DNA from: Nitrosomonadales bacterium
GTDB taxonomy: Bacteria > Pseudomonadota > Gammaproteobacteria > Burkholderiales > SG8-41
Direction of reading: 5' to 3'
DNA length: 6,682 nucleotides
NCBI GenBank assembly: GCA_009885185.1
Contig: VFLF01000897.1
Span: 1-6,682 of the forward strand
Part shown: in pieces, positions 1-6,368 of the stretch
Layout of the letters: the number at the start of each line of letters is the position of its first letter
Numbering within the stretch: position 1 is the stretch's first letter
Program-made: the position numbers and the translations under genes
Notes under the pieces: model-generated
The model's database searches: none
What the model saw: only the letters and a program-made list of their open reading frames with translations
What the model was told of the DNA's origin: nothing

Positions 1-571
1 CCGACCAATGAGACATTACCGCGCGCAGAGCAGGCCCGCCCGCAGCAACGCCCACTACGGCGCTAACTACTGGGACCATACTCAGCAATTCGGCTACATT
101 TACTCCCGGATCATTGGTATGGCCGGGAAATACCGTAAAGCCGCGCTTGGCTGACGCCACGCCGCCACCATATCCATCGATCAACCGGATCAGGGGGATA
201 CGGTAATGGTAGGCCAGATCGTCGATGAATCCGCCCTGCCCGCCTTTGCGCCGGCCGTGGCCCCAACTTGTGCCGCCCCGTATCGTTGTATCCTCTCCAC
301 CGATCGCAACCGACCGTCCGTCTAATTCCGCTATGCCCATTACATAGGGCGCAGGTGTTACTTTCAGCAGCTTGCCCGCGCTGTCGTAATGGCCCTTACC
401 GGCCAACTTGCCGACCTCCTGAAAGGAGCCCGGGTCGACAATCCCGGTAATCCGCTCGCGCACGGAAAGAAAGCCTTTTTCGTGACGCAGCTGCACAGCC
501 TCCGGGCCGCCCATAGATTCCGCCCACTGATAACGCAGTTTGATCTGCGCAGCTTCAGATTCCCAACTCAT
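1..571 (-). CDS. Acyl-CoA carboxylase carboxyltransferase (beta) subunit, 5' part
   Basis: The reading frame starts at ATG (571-569) and stays open for 190 codons to the window edge, so the C-terminal part is missing; the family is usually a little over 500 residues. The product would be the subunit that moves a carboxyl group from biotin to an acyl-CoA (propionyl-, methylcrotonyl-, geranyl- or acetyl-CoA carboxylase type). Family signs are the N-terminal stretch LSVRERITGIVDPGSF (residues 35-50), TPAPYVMGIAELDGR (72-86), GGEDTTIRGGTSWG (91-104), the glycine-rich RRKGGQGGF (107-115), LIDGYGGGVAS (130-140, oxyanion/acyl-CoA site region) and MVPVVSAVVG...AAGGPALRAVMSHWS (165-190). The start is backed by AAAGGA seven bases upstream. 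The gene follows TctC copy C after 52 bases. The biotin carboxylase/carrier subunit is not visible and may lie downstream. The family call is confident; the acyl-CoA substrate cannot be told. Confidence 0.93.
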   Translation of the reverse strand, partial: MSWESEAAQIKLRYQWAESMGGPEAVQLRHEKGFLSVRERITGIVDPGSFQEVGKLAGKGHYDSAGKLLKVTPAPYVMGIAELDGRSVAIGGEDTTIRGGTSWGHGRRKGGQGGFIDDLAYHYRIPLIRLIDGYGGGVASAKRGFTVFPGHTNDPGVNVAELLSMVPVVSAVVGVAAGGPALRAVMSHWS

Positions 572-578
572 GGTACGT

Positions 579-584
579 TCCTTT
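579..584 (-). promoter_or_regulatory. Ribosome binding site of the carboxyltransferase gene
   Basis: AAAGGA lies seven bases before the ATG at 571. It is a clear Shine-Dalgarno match and fixes the start of this gene. The 52-base gap to the preceding gene holds no terminator-like hairpin, so the carboxyltransferase is probably transcribed with the genes before it. Confidence 0.75.
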
Positions 585-623
585 CGTGAGATAGATTCTT
601 GGCGACATAGCCGCCCGACCCCT

Positions 624-1688
624 TCATTCAGCCCGTTTCGCTAACCCGAGATCCGCCAGAATTCCCTTTATGTCGGCATATTGCGTATCCCAGAACTTGC
701 GCGTGTTGCGGCTGTTCATATACATGGGAGCTCGGAAATTCCTGTTCAGGTCCTCATGCCACTCCTCAGAATTAGCCAGCCTGGCAAAAGAATTTTCCCA
801 ATAAGCAATCTGCGATGCGCTTATGCCTTTGGCACCGACGATGCCAAGCCAGCTCGAAAACGTGGCATCTGCACCCTGCTCTCGCCACGTCGGCACATTC
901 GACAGCGCGCCGGGTAGCCGCTCGGCGGCGCTGAACCCGATCACCCGTATTCGCCGGGCGTTAAAATGCGGAATTACCGTTCCGAAGGTCGAGGCTACTA
1001 CATCGACATGGCCTCCCAGCAAATTAGTCATCGACTCGCCGGAAGACTTGAAAGCCACAACCTTCATTCTTTTCACATTAACGCCCGCCGCTTTCATAGG
1101 AATGGCGATTCCCATATGAATAGAGTTTGCCGCTGCTGTAGCGATAGCGATACTTAACGACTCCGGTTCCCGCCGTAGCCTATCTATCAGGTCCTTGCCG
1201 TTTTTTATCGGTGAATCCTCGCGCACACTTACATAGACGTACTGGCCAAAAAGCAGCGAAATTGGAGAAAAATCTGCGTGGGAGTAGTTGGATTGGCCCA
1301 TGATCTGACTGGCAAAAGGCGTCATCGACCACGTCAACAGATAATGGGGATCTCCAGCGTGCTGGCTGAGATAGGTATTTGCGATAGCGCCAGCACCACC
1401 GGGCTTATTCATAACCTGGCTGAGCAAGACTAGTTTCTGATCACGCCAGATTTTCTGGATTGCACGGGCCGCGATATCCAGATTTCCCCCTGCCGACGCC
1501 GTAGTAATGATTTCCACAGCGCGTTCCGGCTTCCATTGAGCAGCCGCAGATTGCCCGCCAACACCCGCGAGCACGATGCTGATCCACACGCATCGCAATA
1601 GTCGGCGGATTGACTGCCCCAGACTTTTCCTCGCCTGCAGCTCGTGCGCCAGTGCCAGTCCAGTTTTGAAAGATCGCATCAATTTCAT
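624..1688 (-). CDS. TctC/Bug-family periplasmic substrate-binding protein, copy C (start uncertain)
   Basis: This is a solute-binding protein of the tripartite tricarboxylate transporter type, which captures organic acids in the periplasm for a TctA/TctB permease. Family motifs are WKPERAVEII at the mature N-terminus, ASAGGNLDIAARAIQKIW, the MNKPGGAGAIAN ligand loop, YLSQHAGDPHY, GGHVDVVASTFG, NVPTWREQG and the C-terminal LGLAKRAE. Numbered from TTG 1700 the frame has 358 residues: TTG 1700, ATG 1688 (M5, used here) and ATG 1679 (M8) are in-frame starts without a good SD. The secretion signal begins only near residue 28 (basic GQSIRRLLR, hydrophobic CVWISIVLAGVGG, then QSAAA|QW). A CTG at 1622 preceded by GAGGA would give 332 residues and a normal signal peptide, close to copies A (320) and B (327). 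Copy C is nearer to copy B than to copy A, pointing to tandem duplication. Its GC content looks lower than in the genes transcribed earlier. Family confident; ligand unknown; start unresolved. Confidence 0.9.
   Translation of the reverse strand: MKLMRSFKTGLALAHELQARKSLGQSIRRLLRCVWISIVLAGVGGQSAAAQWKPERAVEIITTASAGGNLDIAARAIQKIWRDQKLVLLSQVMNKPGGAGAIANTYLSQHAGDPHYLLTWSMTPFASQIMGQSNYSHADFSPISLLFGQYVYVSVREDSPIKNGKDLIDRLRREPESLSIAIATAAANSIHMGIAIPMKAAGVNVKRMKVVAFKSSGESMTNLLGGHVDVVASTFGTVIPHFNARRIRVIGFSAAERLPGALSNVPTWREQGADATFSSWLGIVGAKGISASQIAYWENSFARLANSEEWHEDLNRNFRAPMYMNSRNTRKFWDTQYADIKGILADLGLAKRAE
1628..1632 (-). promoter_or_regulatory. Shine-Dalgarno-like GAGGA before an in-frame CTG in TctC copy C
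   Basis: GAGGA stands five bases before CTG (1622-1620), which is in frame with copy C. Starting there would give a standard signal peptide: short basic N-region, one hydrophobic core, cleavage after AAA. No ATG, GTG or TTG start upstream in this frame has an SD of comparable strength. CTG starts are rare in bacteria, so this is a candidate only; the match could also be chance inside a longer coding region. Confidence 0.35.
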
Positions 1689-1720
1689 TTGCGTGTGCAA
1701 CTCGTGCCAAATCGGCAGGA

Positions 1721-2704
1721 CTAATTGCCGCGTTTCGCCAATCCCAATTCAGTCAGTATCTCTTCCAGTTCGCGATACTGCGCCGACCAGTACTTGCCTG
1801 CATCGCGGCTGGGCAGATAATTGTTGACCCAGTAATTCTTCTCGACATCTCTTTTCCACTCATCGGTCGCGGCCAGTGCGGCAAACGCTTGATCATAGTA
1901 GGCGATTTGTGTGTCACTTATGCCTTTGGTGCCGACGACGCCACGCCAACTGGTAAATGTGGAATCGACCCCTTGCTCTTTCCATGTGGGAATGTTCGAC
2001 AGCGGCCCCGGTAGACGCTGCGCCGCACTCACTGCGATCACGCGCACGCGCCCTGCCGTCAGGTGTGGCAATACCGTACCGAAGGTAGACGCGGCGACAT
2101 CAACATGTCCGCCTGCCACCGCCGTCAACGAATCCCCTGACGATTTGAAAGCTACGACTTTCATTTTCCGGACTTCGACACCCGCCACTTTCATGGGCAG
2201 TGCAATGCCCATGTGGATGTGGTTTCCTAGTGCAGAGGCAATCGCCACACTTAGCGCCGCCGGGTCCTTGCGCAGTTGCTCAATCAGATCACGCCCGGTC
2301 TTGATCGGCGAGTCCGCCTTGACGCTGACAAAAATATTCTCGTTGAATAACATCGCAAGCGGTGTGTAATCGCTGAGCTGCGCGGTACTCGAACCAGTAA
2401 TGCGATTGGTGAACATCGTCGGCGCCAGCAACATCAGCGTGTGTGCGTCGCGTAGATGCTGATTCATGTAGAAATAAGCAAGGTTTCCGCCGCCGCCTGG
2501 CTTATTCATTACCAGGCTGCTGGGAACAATGCGACGTTCCTGCCAGATTCTCTGAATGGTGCGCGCGGTAATGTCCTGATTACCGCCGGCGGGTACACTC
2601 ACCACCAGTTCGACATGCTTCTCGGGCTTCCAGTCCGCAGCCATGGCGGAGCCTGCCCCCAGCATGCTTATAAAACCATACAATAAAATCAGACGTTTAT
2701 GCAT
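1721..2704 (-). CDS. TctC/Bug-family periplasmic substrate-binding protein, copy B
   Basis: A 327-residue solute-binding protein of the tripartite tricarboxylate transporter family. The signal peptide is residues 1-22 (MHKRLILLYGFISMLG core, cleavage AMA|ADW). Mature motifs in order are WKPEKHVELVVSVPAGGNQD (25-44), ITARTIQRIW (45-54), MNKPGGGGN (66-74), NQHLRDAHT (81-89), DSPIKTGRDL (131-140), VVAFKSSGDS (183-192), GGHVDVAASTFG (198-209), IPTWKEQG (238-245) and LGLAKRGN at the end. The frame runs back to a possible start at 2770, but that would put 22 extra residues before the signal and overlap the CoA transferase by 74 bases. ATG 2704 is chosen because it gives a clean signal peptide, has AAGG six bases upstream (2711-2714) and overlaps the previous stop by only 8 bases. 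In a hand alignment of residues 130-270, about 68% match copy C and about 48% match copy A. Ligand unknown; no permease genes are nearby. Confidence 0.95.
   Translation of the reverse strand: MHKRLILLYGFISMLGAGSAMAADWKPEKHVELVVSVPAGGNQDITARTIQRIWQERRIVPSSLVMNKPGGGGNLAYFYMNQHLRDAHTLMLLAPTMFTNRITGSSTAQLSDYTPLAMLFNENIFVSVKADSPIKTGRDLIEQLRKDPAALSVAIASALGNHIHMGIALPMKVAGVEVRKMKVVAFKSSGDSLTAVAGGHVDVAASTFGTVLPHLTAGRVRVIAVSAAQRLPGPLSNIPTWKEQGVDSTFTSWRGVVGTKGISDTQIAYYDQAFAALAATDEWKRDVEKNYWVNNYLPSRDAGKYWSAQYRELEEILTELGLAKRGN
2697..2704 (-). other. Overlapping stop and start (ATGCATAA) coupling CoA transferase and TctC copy B
   Basis: ATGCATAA contains the start ATG of TctC copy B and, in another frame, the TAA that ends the CoA transferase. 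An 8-base overlap of this kind usually means translational coupling, so the enzyme and the binding protein are probably made together from one message. Confidence 0.8.
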
Positions 2705-3929
2705 TTGCCGCCTTATCGGTGCATTTAATAACGCTGGCTTGCTCAAGCCGCGTAATATCCGCATCACCAAGCCCGGCTAGTTCGCGCAGTACCTCGCGCG
2801 TGTTTTCCCCGATATGCCCTCCGCTCTTGAATATATGCCCCGGCGTTTTCGACAGGCGCGGCACCGGCGCGGCAACGGTAATGGTGCCGAAATCATCATC
2901 AGGAATTTTCGCCAGCATGCCGCGCGCAGCAAAATGCGGGTCCTTGAAAATATCCGCCATCGAATAGATGCGCGTGAACACCACGTCGCCCGCCGACAGC
3001 GTCTTCTCCATGGCCGAATAATCGCGCGCCGCCACCCATTCGCCGACGATGGCTTCGATTTCCTGCTGATGCTTGACGCGCTCGGCGCGCGTGTTGAAGC
3101 GCACGTCCGCAAACACCTGCGGCATGCCCATCGCCTCGCACAGCCGCCGGAATGAATTGGTTTGCGACCCCTGTATGTGCACGTACACGCCGTCTCCGGT
3201 GGTGAACAGGTTGTTGATCACGCTTTCGACGTGAGCAGATCCCTCACGTTCTGCCACGTAACCCAGCTTTTCGTACGAAGGCACATGCGATTCCATGAAA
3301 CTGAAGGCGCATTCGTAAAGCGCCGTGTCGATCACCTGGCCTTCGCCGGAACGTTCACGATGTCGCAATGCCATCATCGCGCCAAACGCGGCGTAGAGTC
3401 CGGTGATACAGTCAGTCAGCGCAATGTTGGCACGCGCCGGCGGCGTGGACGGGTCGCCGTTCACATAGCGCAGGCCGCCCACCGCTTCGCACACCACGCC
3501 ATAACCGGGACGTTGACTGTAAGGACCGGTTTGGCCATAACCGGAGACGCGTACCATGATCAAGCCACGATTCAGCTTCGACAATGCGTCATAACCCAAG
3601 CCCCACTTTTCGAGGGTGCCGGGCCGGAAGTTTTCAATCAGGATATCGCATTGAGGGATCAGCTTGCGGATAATCTCCTGCCCGTCGGGCTTGCGCAGAT
3701 CGATTGCGATCAGGCGCTTGTTGCGCGTCAGACTCGCGGCATACAAAGACTTGCCTTGGAAACTTTTGCCAGCAGAACGTATCGGATCGCCGTCCAGCGC
3801 CTCAGCCTTGATCACCTCCGCGCCGAAATCCCCCATCAGCCGCGCGCAGAACGGGCCCGCTATCGTGGTGCCCAGTTCCAGTACGCGTATGCCGGTGAGC
3901 GGGCCAGGGTGCTTTTGAGTTGCGGTCAC
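2697..3929 (-). CDS. CaiB/BaiF-type (class III) CoA transferase
   Basis: A full-length 410-residue cytoplasmic enzyme of the family III CoA transferases, which move CoA between a CoA thioester and a free carboxylic acid through an aspartyl-CoA anhydride. Recognisable parts are GIRVLELGTTIAGPFCAR (13-30), DFGAEVIKAE (34-43), TRNKRLIAIDLRKPDG (68-83), ILIENFRPGTLEKWGLGYD (96-114), VSGYGQTGPYSQRPGY (128-143) and ALTDCITGLYAAFGAM (170-185). In the last motif D173 matches the catalytic aspartate of formyl-CoA transferase. The C-terminal lobe contains FADVRFNTRAERVKHQ (273-288) and the closing GGHIGENTREVLREL (370-384). The start is GTG at 3929 with AAAGG seven bases upstream, 15 bases after TctC copy A. 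Known relatives handle formyl/oxalate, carnitine, succinate/malate, mesaconyl, benzylsuccinate and bile acids; nothing here picks one. It may charge the acid bound by the flanking TctC proteins, with an acyl-CoA such as succinyl-CoA as donor (inference). Confidence 0.95.
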   Translation of the reverse strand: MTATQKHPGPLTGIRVLELGTTIAGPFCARLMGDFGAEVIKAEALDGDPIRSAGKSFQGKSLYAASLTRNKRLIAIDLRKPDGQEIIRKLIPQCDILIENFRPGTLEKWGLGYDALSKLNRGLIMVRVSGYGQTGPYSQRPGYGVVCEAVGGLRYVNGDPSTPPARANIALTDCITGLYAAFGAMMALRHRERSGEGQVIDTALYECAFSFMESHVPSYEKLGYVAEREGSAHVESVINNLFTTGDGVYVHIQGSQTNSFRRLCEAMGMPQVFADVRFNTRAERVKHQQEIEAIVGEWVAARDYSAMEKTLSAGDVVFTRIYSMADIFKDPHFAARGMLAKIPDDDFGTITVAAPVPRLSKTPGHIFKSGGHIGENTREVLRELAGLGDADITRLEQASVIKCTDKAANA

Positions 3930-3936
3930 AGTGTCG

Positions 3937-3941
3937 CCTTT
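3937..3941 (-). promoter_or_regulatory. Ribosome binding site supporting the GTG start of the CoA transferase
   Basis: AAAGG lies seven bases before GTG 3929, inside the 15-base gap after the TAA of TctC copy A. It supports the non-ATG start, which also places the conserved GIRVLELGT motif at residue 13, as usual for this family. Confidence 0.7.
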
Positions 3942-3944
3942 CGA

Positions 3945-4907
3945 TTATTTCGCCAGCAGATCGCCGAGCACGCCACGCAATTCTTCGTACTGCGCAGCAA
4001 AATAGGTGCGGGTCGCCTTGCTGTCGAGATAGTTATTGACCCACAGATTCTTTCGTACATCGTCACTCCATTCGGGGGACTTTATCAGTCTCGCAAGAAC
4101 GTCGTCCCAGAAGGCCGTTTGCGCGGCCGATAAACCCTTGGGAGCGAGCACGCTGCGCCAGTTAGAGGCGACCGCATCGTAGCCCTGTTCTTTCCAGGTC
4201 GGCACTGCCGCATAGACTCCTTCAAGCCGTTGCGGCGCGGCGACGCCAATCACGCGCAGCCGCCCGGCCTGTAGTTGTTGTGCGGCGTTGGCAGCGGCGG
4301 TGGCGACAATATCGACATGGCCGCCGAGCACGGCGGTAATCGACTCACCACCGGAATTGAAAACCACTACTTTCAGCTTGCGTACATCCGCCCCGGCGGC
4401 TTTGGCGATCAAGCCGACGGCCACATGTTGCATGCCGCCGCGCGCGGTCGCCACCGCAGCACTCACCGATGCCGGATCAGCTTTGAGACGGACTGCCAGA
4501 TCGCGCCCGCTGCGCAGTGGCGACTCATCGCGCACGGCAATCACAATATATTCGCTGAACAATCGCGCCAGCGGCGTCATGTCCTGGTATTCGACCTTGC
4601 TGCTGCCGGAAATCTGGTTTATCAGCAAGGTCGGCGAAGCCACTGCGATGTAATGGGCATCACCGGCATGCTGATTAAGGTAACTATGGCTGACCGCGCC
4701 GCCACCGCCCGGCCTGTTGACCACGTTGATCGCCACGCTGATGAGGTTGCGGTCTTTCCAGATGCGCTGCATGGAGCGCGCGGTGCGGTCCTGCGCGCCG
4801 CCCGCCGCCGAGCCGGCGACTATTTCTATCGCACGATCTGGCCGCCATTCCTGCGCGCCACTATCTGCGCACACAAGAAATATCAATAAAATAAGATGCT
4901 TACGCAT
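3945..4907 (-). CDS. TctC/Bug-family periplasmic substrate-binding protein, copy A
   Basis: A 320-residue periplasmic binding protein of the tripartite tricarboxylate transporter family. It has a short signal peptide (MRKHLILLIFLVCADSGA, cleavage probably just before QEW), then WRPDRAIEIVAGSAAGGAQD, RTARSMQRIW, VVNRPGGGGAVS, YLNQHAGDAHY, ESPLRSGRDL, VVFNSGGESITAVLGGHVD and VPTWKEQGYDAV. A cysteine in the signal (LVC) is not a proper lipobox because the residue before it is valine, so I do not call a lipoprotein. The upstream TGA (4913-4911) is followed directly by GTG (4910) and ATG (4907); either could start the gene, the GTG adding one residue. There is no good SD, so translation probably depends on re-initiation after the synthetase alpha subunit. 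Copy A is the most divergent of the three: where copies B and C share IHMGIA and STFGTV(L/I)PH, it has QHVAVG and TAAANAAQQ, which hints at a different ligand (inference). Confidence 0.94.
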   Translation of the reverse strand: MRKHLILLIFLVCADSGAQEWRPDRAIEIVAGSAAGGAQDRTARSMQRIWKDRNLISVAINVVNRPGGGGAVSHSYLNQHAGDAHYIAVASPTLLINQISGSSKVEYQDMTPLARLFSEYIVIAVRDESPLRSGRDLAVRLKADPASVSAAVATARGGMQHVAVGLIAKAAGADVRKLKVVVFNSGGESITAVLGGHVDIVATAAANAAQQLQAGRLRVIGVAAPQRLEGVYAAVPTWKEQGYDAVASNWRSVLAPKGLSAAQTAFWDDVLARLIKSPEWSDDVRKNLWVNNYLDSKATRTYFAAQYEELRGVLGDLLAK

Positions 4908-4910
4908 CAC

Positions 4911-6368
4911 TCAGCGCACCGGTACTGAACGCGTATGCACAAAGCGCTCGTGCCATTTCAGCGCTGCAAGCGCGTAGCCGGCATTCGACATTTCATCGAA
5001 CACGGGCACGCCCAGTGCTACCGCCTTATTGCGAAATTCGCGTTTGCGTTCTTCCAGCGCCGGTTCGCCATCGGAACGTAGTACAAGCAGGAAGTGCGCC
5101 TGCCCGGGATATTTTTGTTGCACGCGCAGCGCAGCAGCCATCAGATTGTCGAGCACCTCGGGCTTGCTGCGCCCGACAAACGCCGACAAGTTCAGGTGCA
5201 TCACCAGCGCGTCGGGTTTGCCGTTGCGGTAAATGATGTCGAGTATCTTTTCAGCAACACGGCCATCTTCCTGCTGCAGTGTGCCCACCGGGCAATCCAC
5301 CGGGTTGGTGATACTGGTGCCGGGCGGCAACTTGAGTGCAGCCAGCGATTCGATGGTGTCGGCAGCAAAGGGCGTCACATCCAAACCGAGGCGCGCATAA
5401 AAGTCCGTTGCCAGCACGCTGGTGCCGCCGCCATTGCCGAACAACGTGACGTGCTGGGTCGGCTGCGCGGCTTTCGGCGTCAGCGACTGAAATATCAACA
5501 ATGTGTCGATGAACTGGTCGAGCGTGTCGACCAGTACGCAGCCTGTTTGGCGAGACAGTGCCATCCACACGCGATCATCGCCGGCGAGCGATCCGGTATG
5601 GGACGCTGCGGCTGCGATTCCCTGCTGCGTGCGCCCGCCTTTAAGTATTACCACCGGCTTGGCCGCCTTTGACGCTCTCAGCATTTCGAACAGGCGGCGA
5701 CCGTCTTTGGCAGTCTCGATATACATGCCGACCACCTTGGTTTGTGAATCAGCAAAGTAATACTCGATGAGTTCGGTCGGCACCACATCGGCGCAATTGC
5801 CCACGGTGATCAGCCCGGAGAACTTGATGCCACGCCCCAGTCCACGGCGGATGATGTCGGTACCCAGACCGCCGCTTTGTGATATCACGCCGACACAGCC
5901 TGCCTCCTGTGGTCCCACTTCGGCAAAAGTCACACCTCCGCGTGGCGTATAGATGCCGAGGCAATTCGGTCCGATCAGGCGCATGCCGCCCGCGCGTGCG
6001 GCAGCAACGAGTTGATCCTGCAACTCCTTGCCTTCATCCACCTCGCCAAAGCCGCTGGAAATTACCTGGGCGAAGCGCACATGCCCTTTCGCAGCCTCAA
6101 GCATCGCGGGTATCTGCGCGCCGCCAACCGCGATGTATGCGTAATCGACCGGCAGCGGCGTATCCGCCAGCGTTTTATAGGCGGTAAGCCCATCGATTTC
6201 CGGCGCGCTCGGATGTATCGGATAGATCACGCCGCTATAGCCAAACTCACGAATGCGGCGGATAAAGGTATTAGGCAGCGCGCCGCCCTTGGCCGATGCA
6301 CCTATGACCGCCACCGTTTTCGGTTCGAACAATGGTGTGAATTCCTGCAGGATATTTTTTTGATTCAT
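4911..6368 (-). CDS. NDP-forming acyl-CoA synthetase, alpha (CoA-binding/phosphohistidine) subunit
   Basis: A 485-residue homologue of the alpha chain of ADP-forming acetate/acyl-CoA ligases, related to succinyl-CoA synthetase. These enzymes join a carboxylic acid to CoA with ATP, giving ADP and phosphate, by way of an acyl phosphate and a phosphohistidine. The N-terminal CoA-binding Rossmann domain (about 12-130) carries VAVIGASAKGG (19-29). The succinyl-CoA-ligase-like domain follows with RLIGPNCLGIY (130-140), GVISQSGGLGTD (160-171), VGNCADV (189-195) and the active-site loop AAASHTGSLAGDD (253-265), in which H257 matches the phosphorylated histidine. A third domain (about 305-465) has LFGNGGGTSVLATDF (309-323) and ITNPVD (353-358). 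The ATP-grasp part is absent because it is a separate gene just upstream, overlapping by 4 bases (ATGA), with a weak GGGA SD. In many bacteria the two parts are fused in a protein of about 700 residues; here they are split in beta-alpha order. Substrate unknown. Confidence 0.94.
   Translation of the reverse strand: MNQKNILQEFTPLFEPKTVAVIGASAKGGALPNTFIRRIREFGYSGVIYPIHPSAPEIDGLTAYKTLADTPLPVDYAYIAVGGAQIPAMLEAAKGHVRFAQVISSGFGEVDEGKELQDQLVAAARAGGMRLIGPNCLGIYTPRGGVTFAEVGPQEAGCVGVISQSGGLGTDIIRRGLGRGIKFSGLITVGNCADVVPTELIEYYFADSQTKVVGMYIETAKDGRRLFEMLRASKAAKPVVILKGGRTQQGIAAAASHTGSLAGDDRVWMALSRQTGCVLVDTLDQFIDTLLIFQSLTPKAAQPTQHVTLFGNGGGTSVLATDFYARLGLDVTPFAADTIESLAALKLPPGTSITNPVDCPVGTLQQEDGRVAEKILDIIYRNGKPDALVMHLNLSAFVGRSKPEVLDNLMAAALRVQQKYPGQAHFLLVLRSDGEPALEERKREFRNKAVALGVPVFDEMSNAGYALAALKWHERFVHTRSVPVR
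6365..6368 (-). other. ATGA overlap coupling synthetase beta and alpha subunits
   Basis: The alpha start ATG and the beta stop TGA share four bases (ATGA). This is the classic arrangement for translational coupling and fits two subunits of one complex made in equal amounts. Confidence 0.85.

Noticed and set aside
601..615. Short inverted repeat (GGCG...CGCC) in the gap before the carboxyltransferase gene as a terminator
   Set aside because: The stem has only four firm pairs and no T-run follows on the minus strand, so it cannot be supported as a terminator.
2705..2770. Longer N-terminus for TctC copy B starting at 2770
   Set aside because: It would add 22 residues before a perfect signal peptide and overlap the CoA transferase by 74 bases; ATG 2704 has an SD and the usual short overlap.
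3162..4133. A 323-codon open frame on the plus strand opposite the CoA transferase and the end of TctC copy A
   Set aside because: It runs antisense to clearly conserved coding sequence, shows no family motif, crosses a gene boundary, and is explained by GC-rich codon use in the real genes. Other plus-strand frames in the window are rejected for the same reason.
4866..4871. Cysteine in the signal peptide of TctC copy A as a lipoprotein site
   Set aside because: The residue before the cysteine is valine, not Gly, Ala or Ser, and a better signal peptidase I site (SGA|QEW) follows.
4275..4889. A 204-codon plus-strand frame opposite TctC copy A
   Set aside because: The minus strand here encodes a complete binding protein with signal peptide and all family motifs; the plus-strand translation is rich in His, Arg and Ala and resembles no protein I know.
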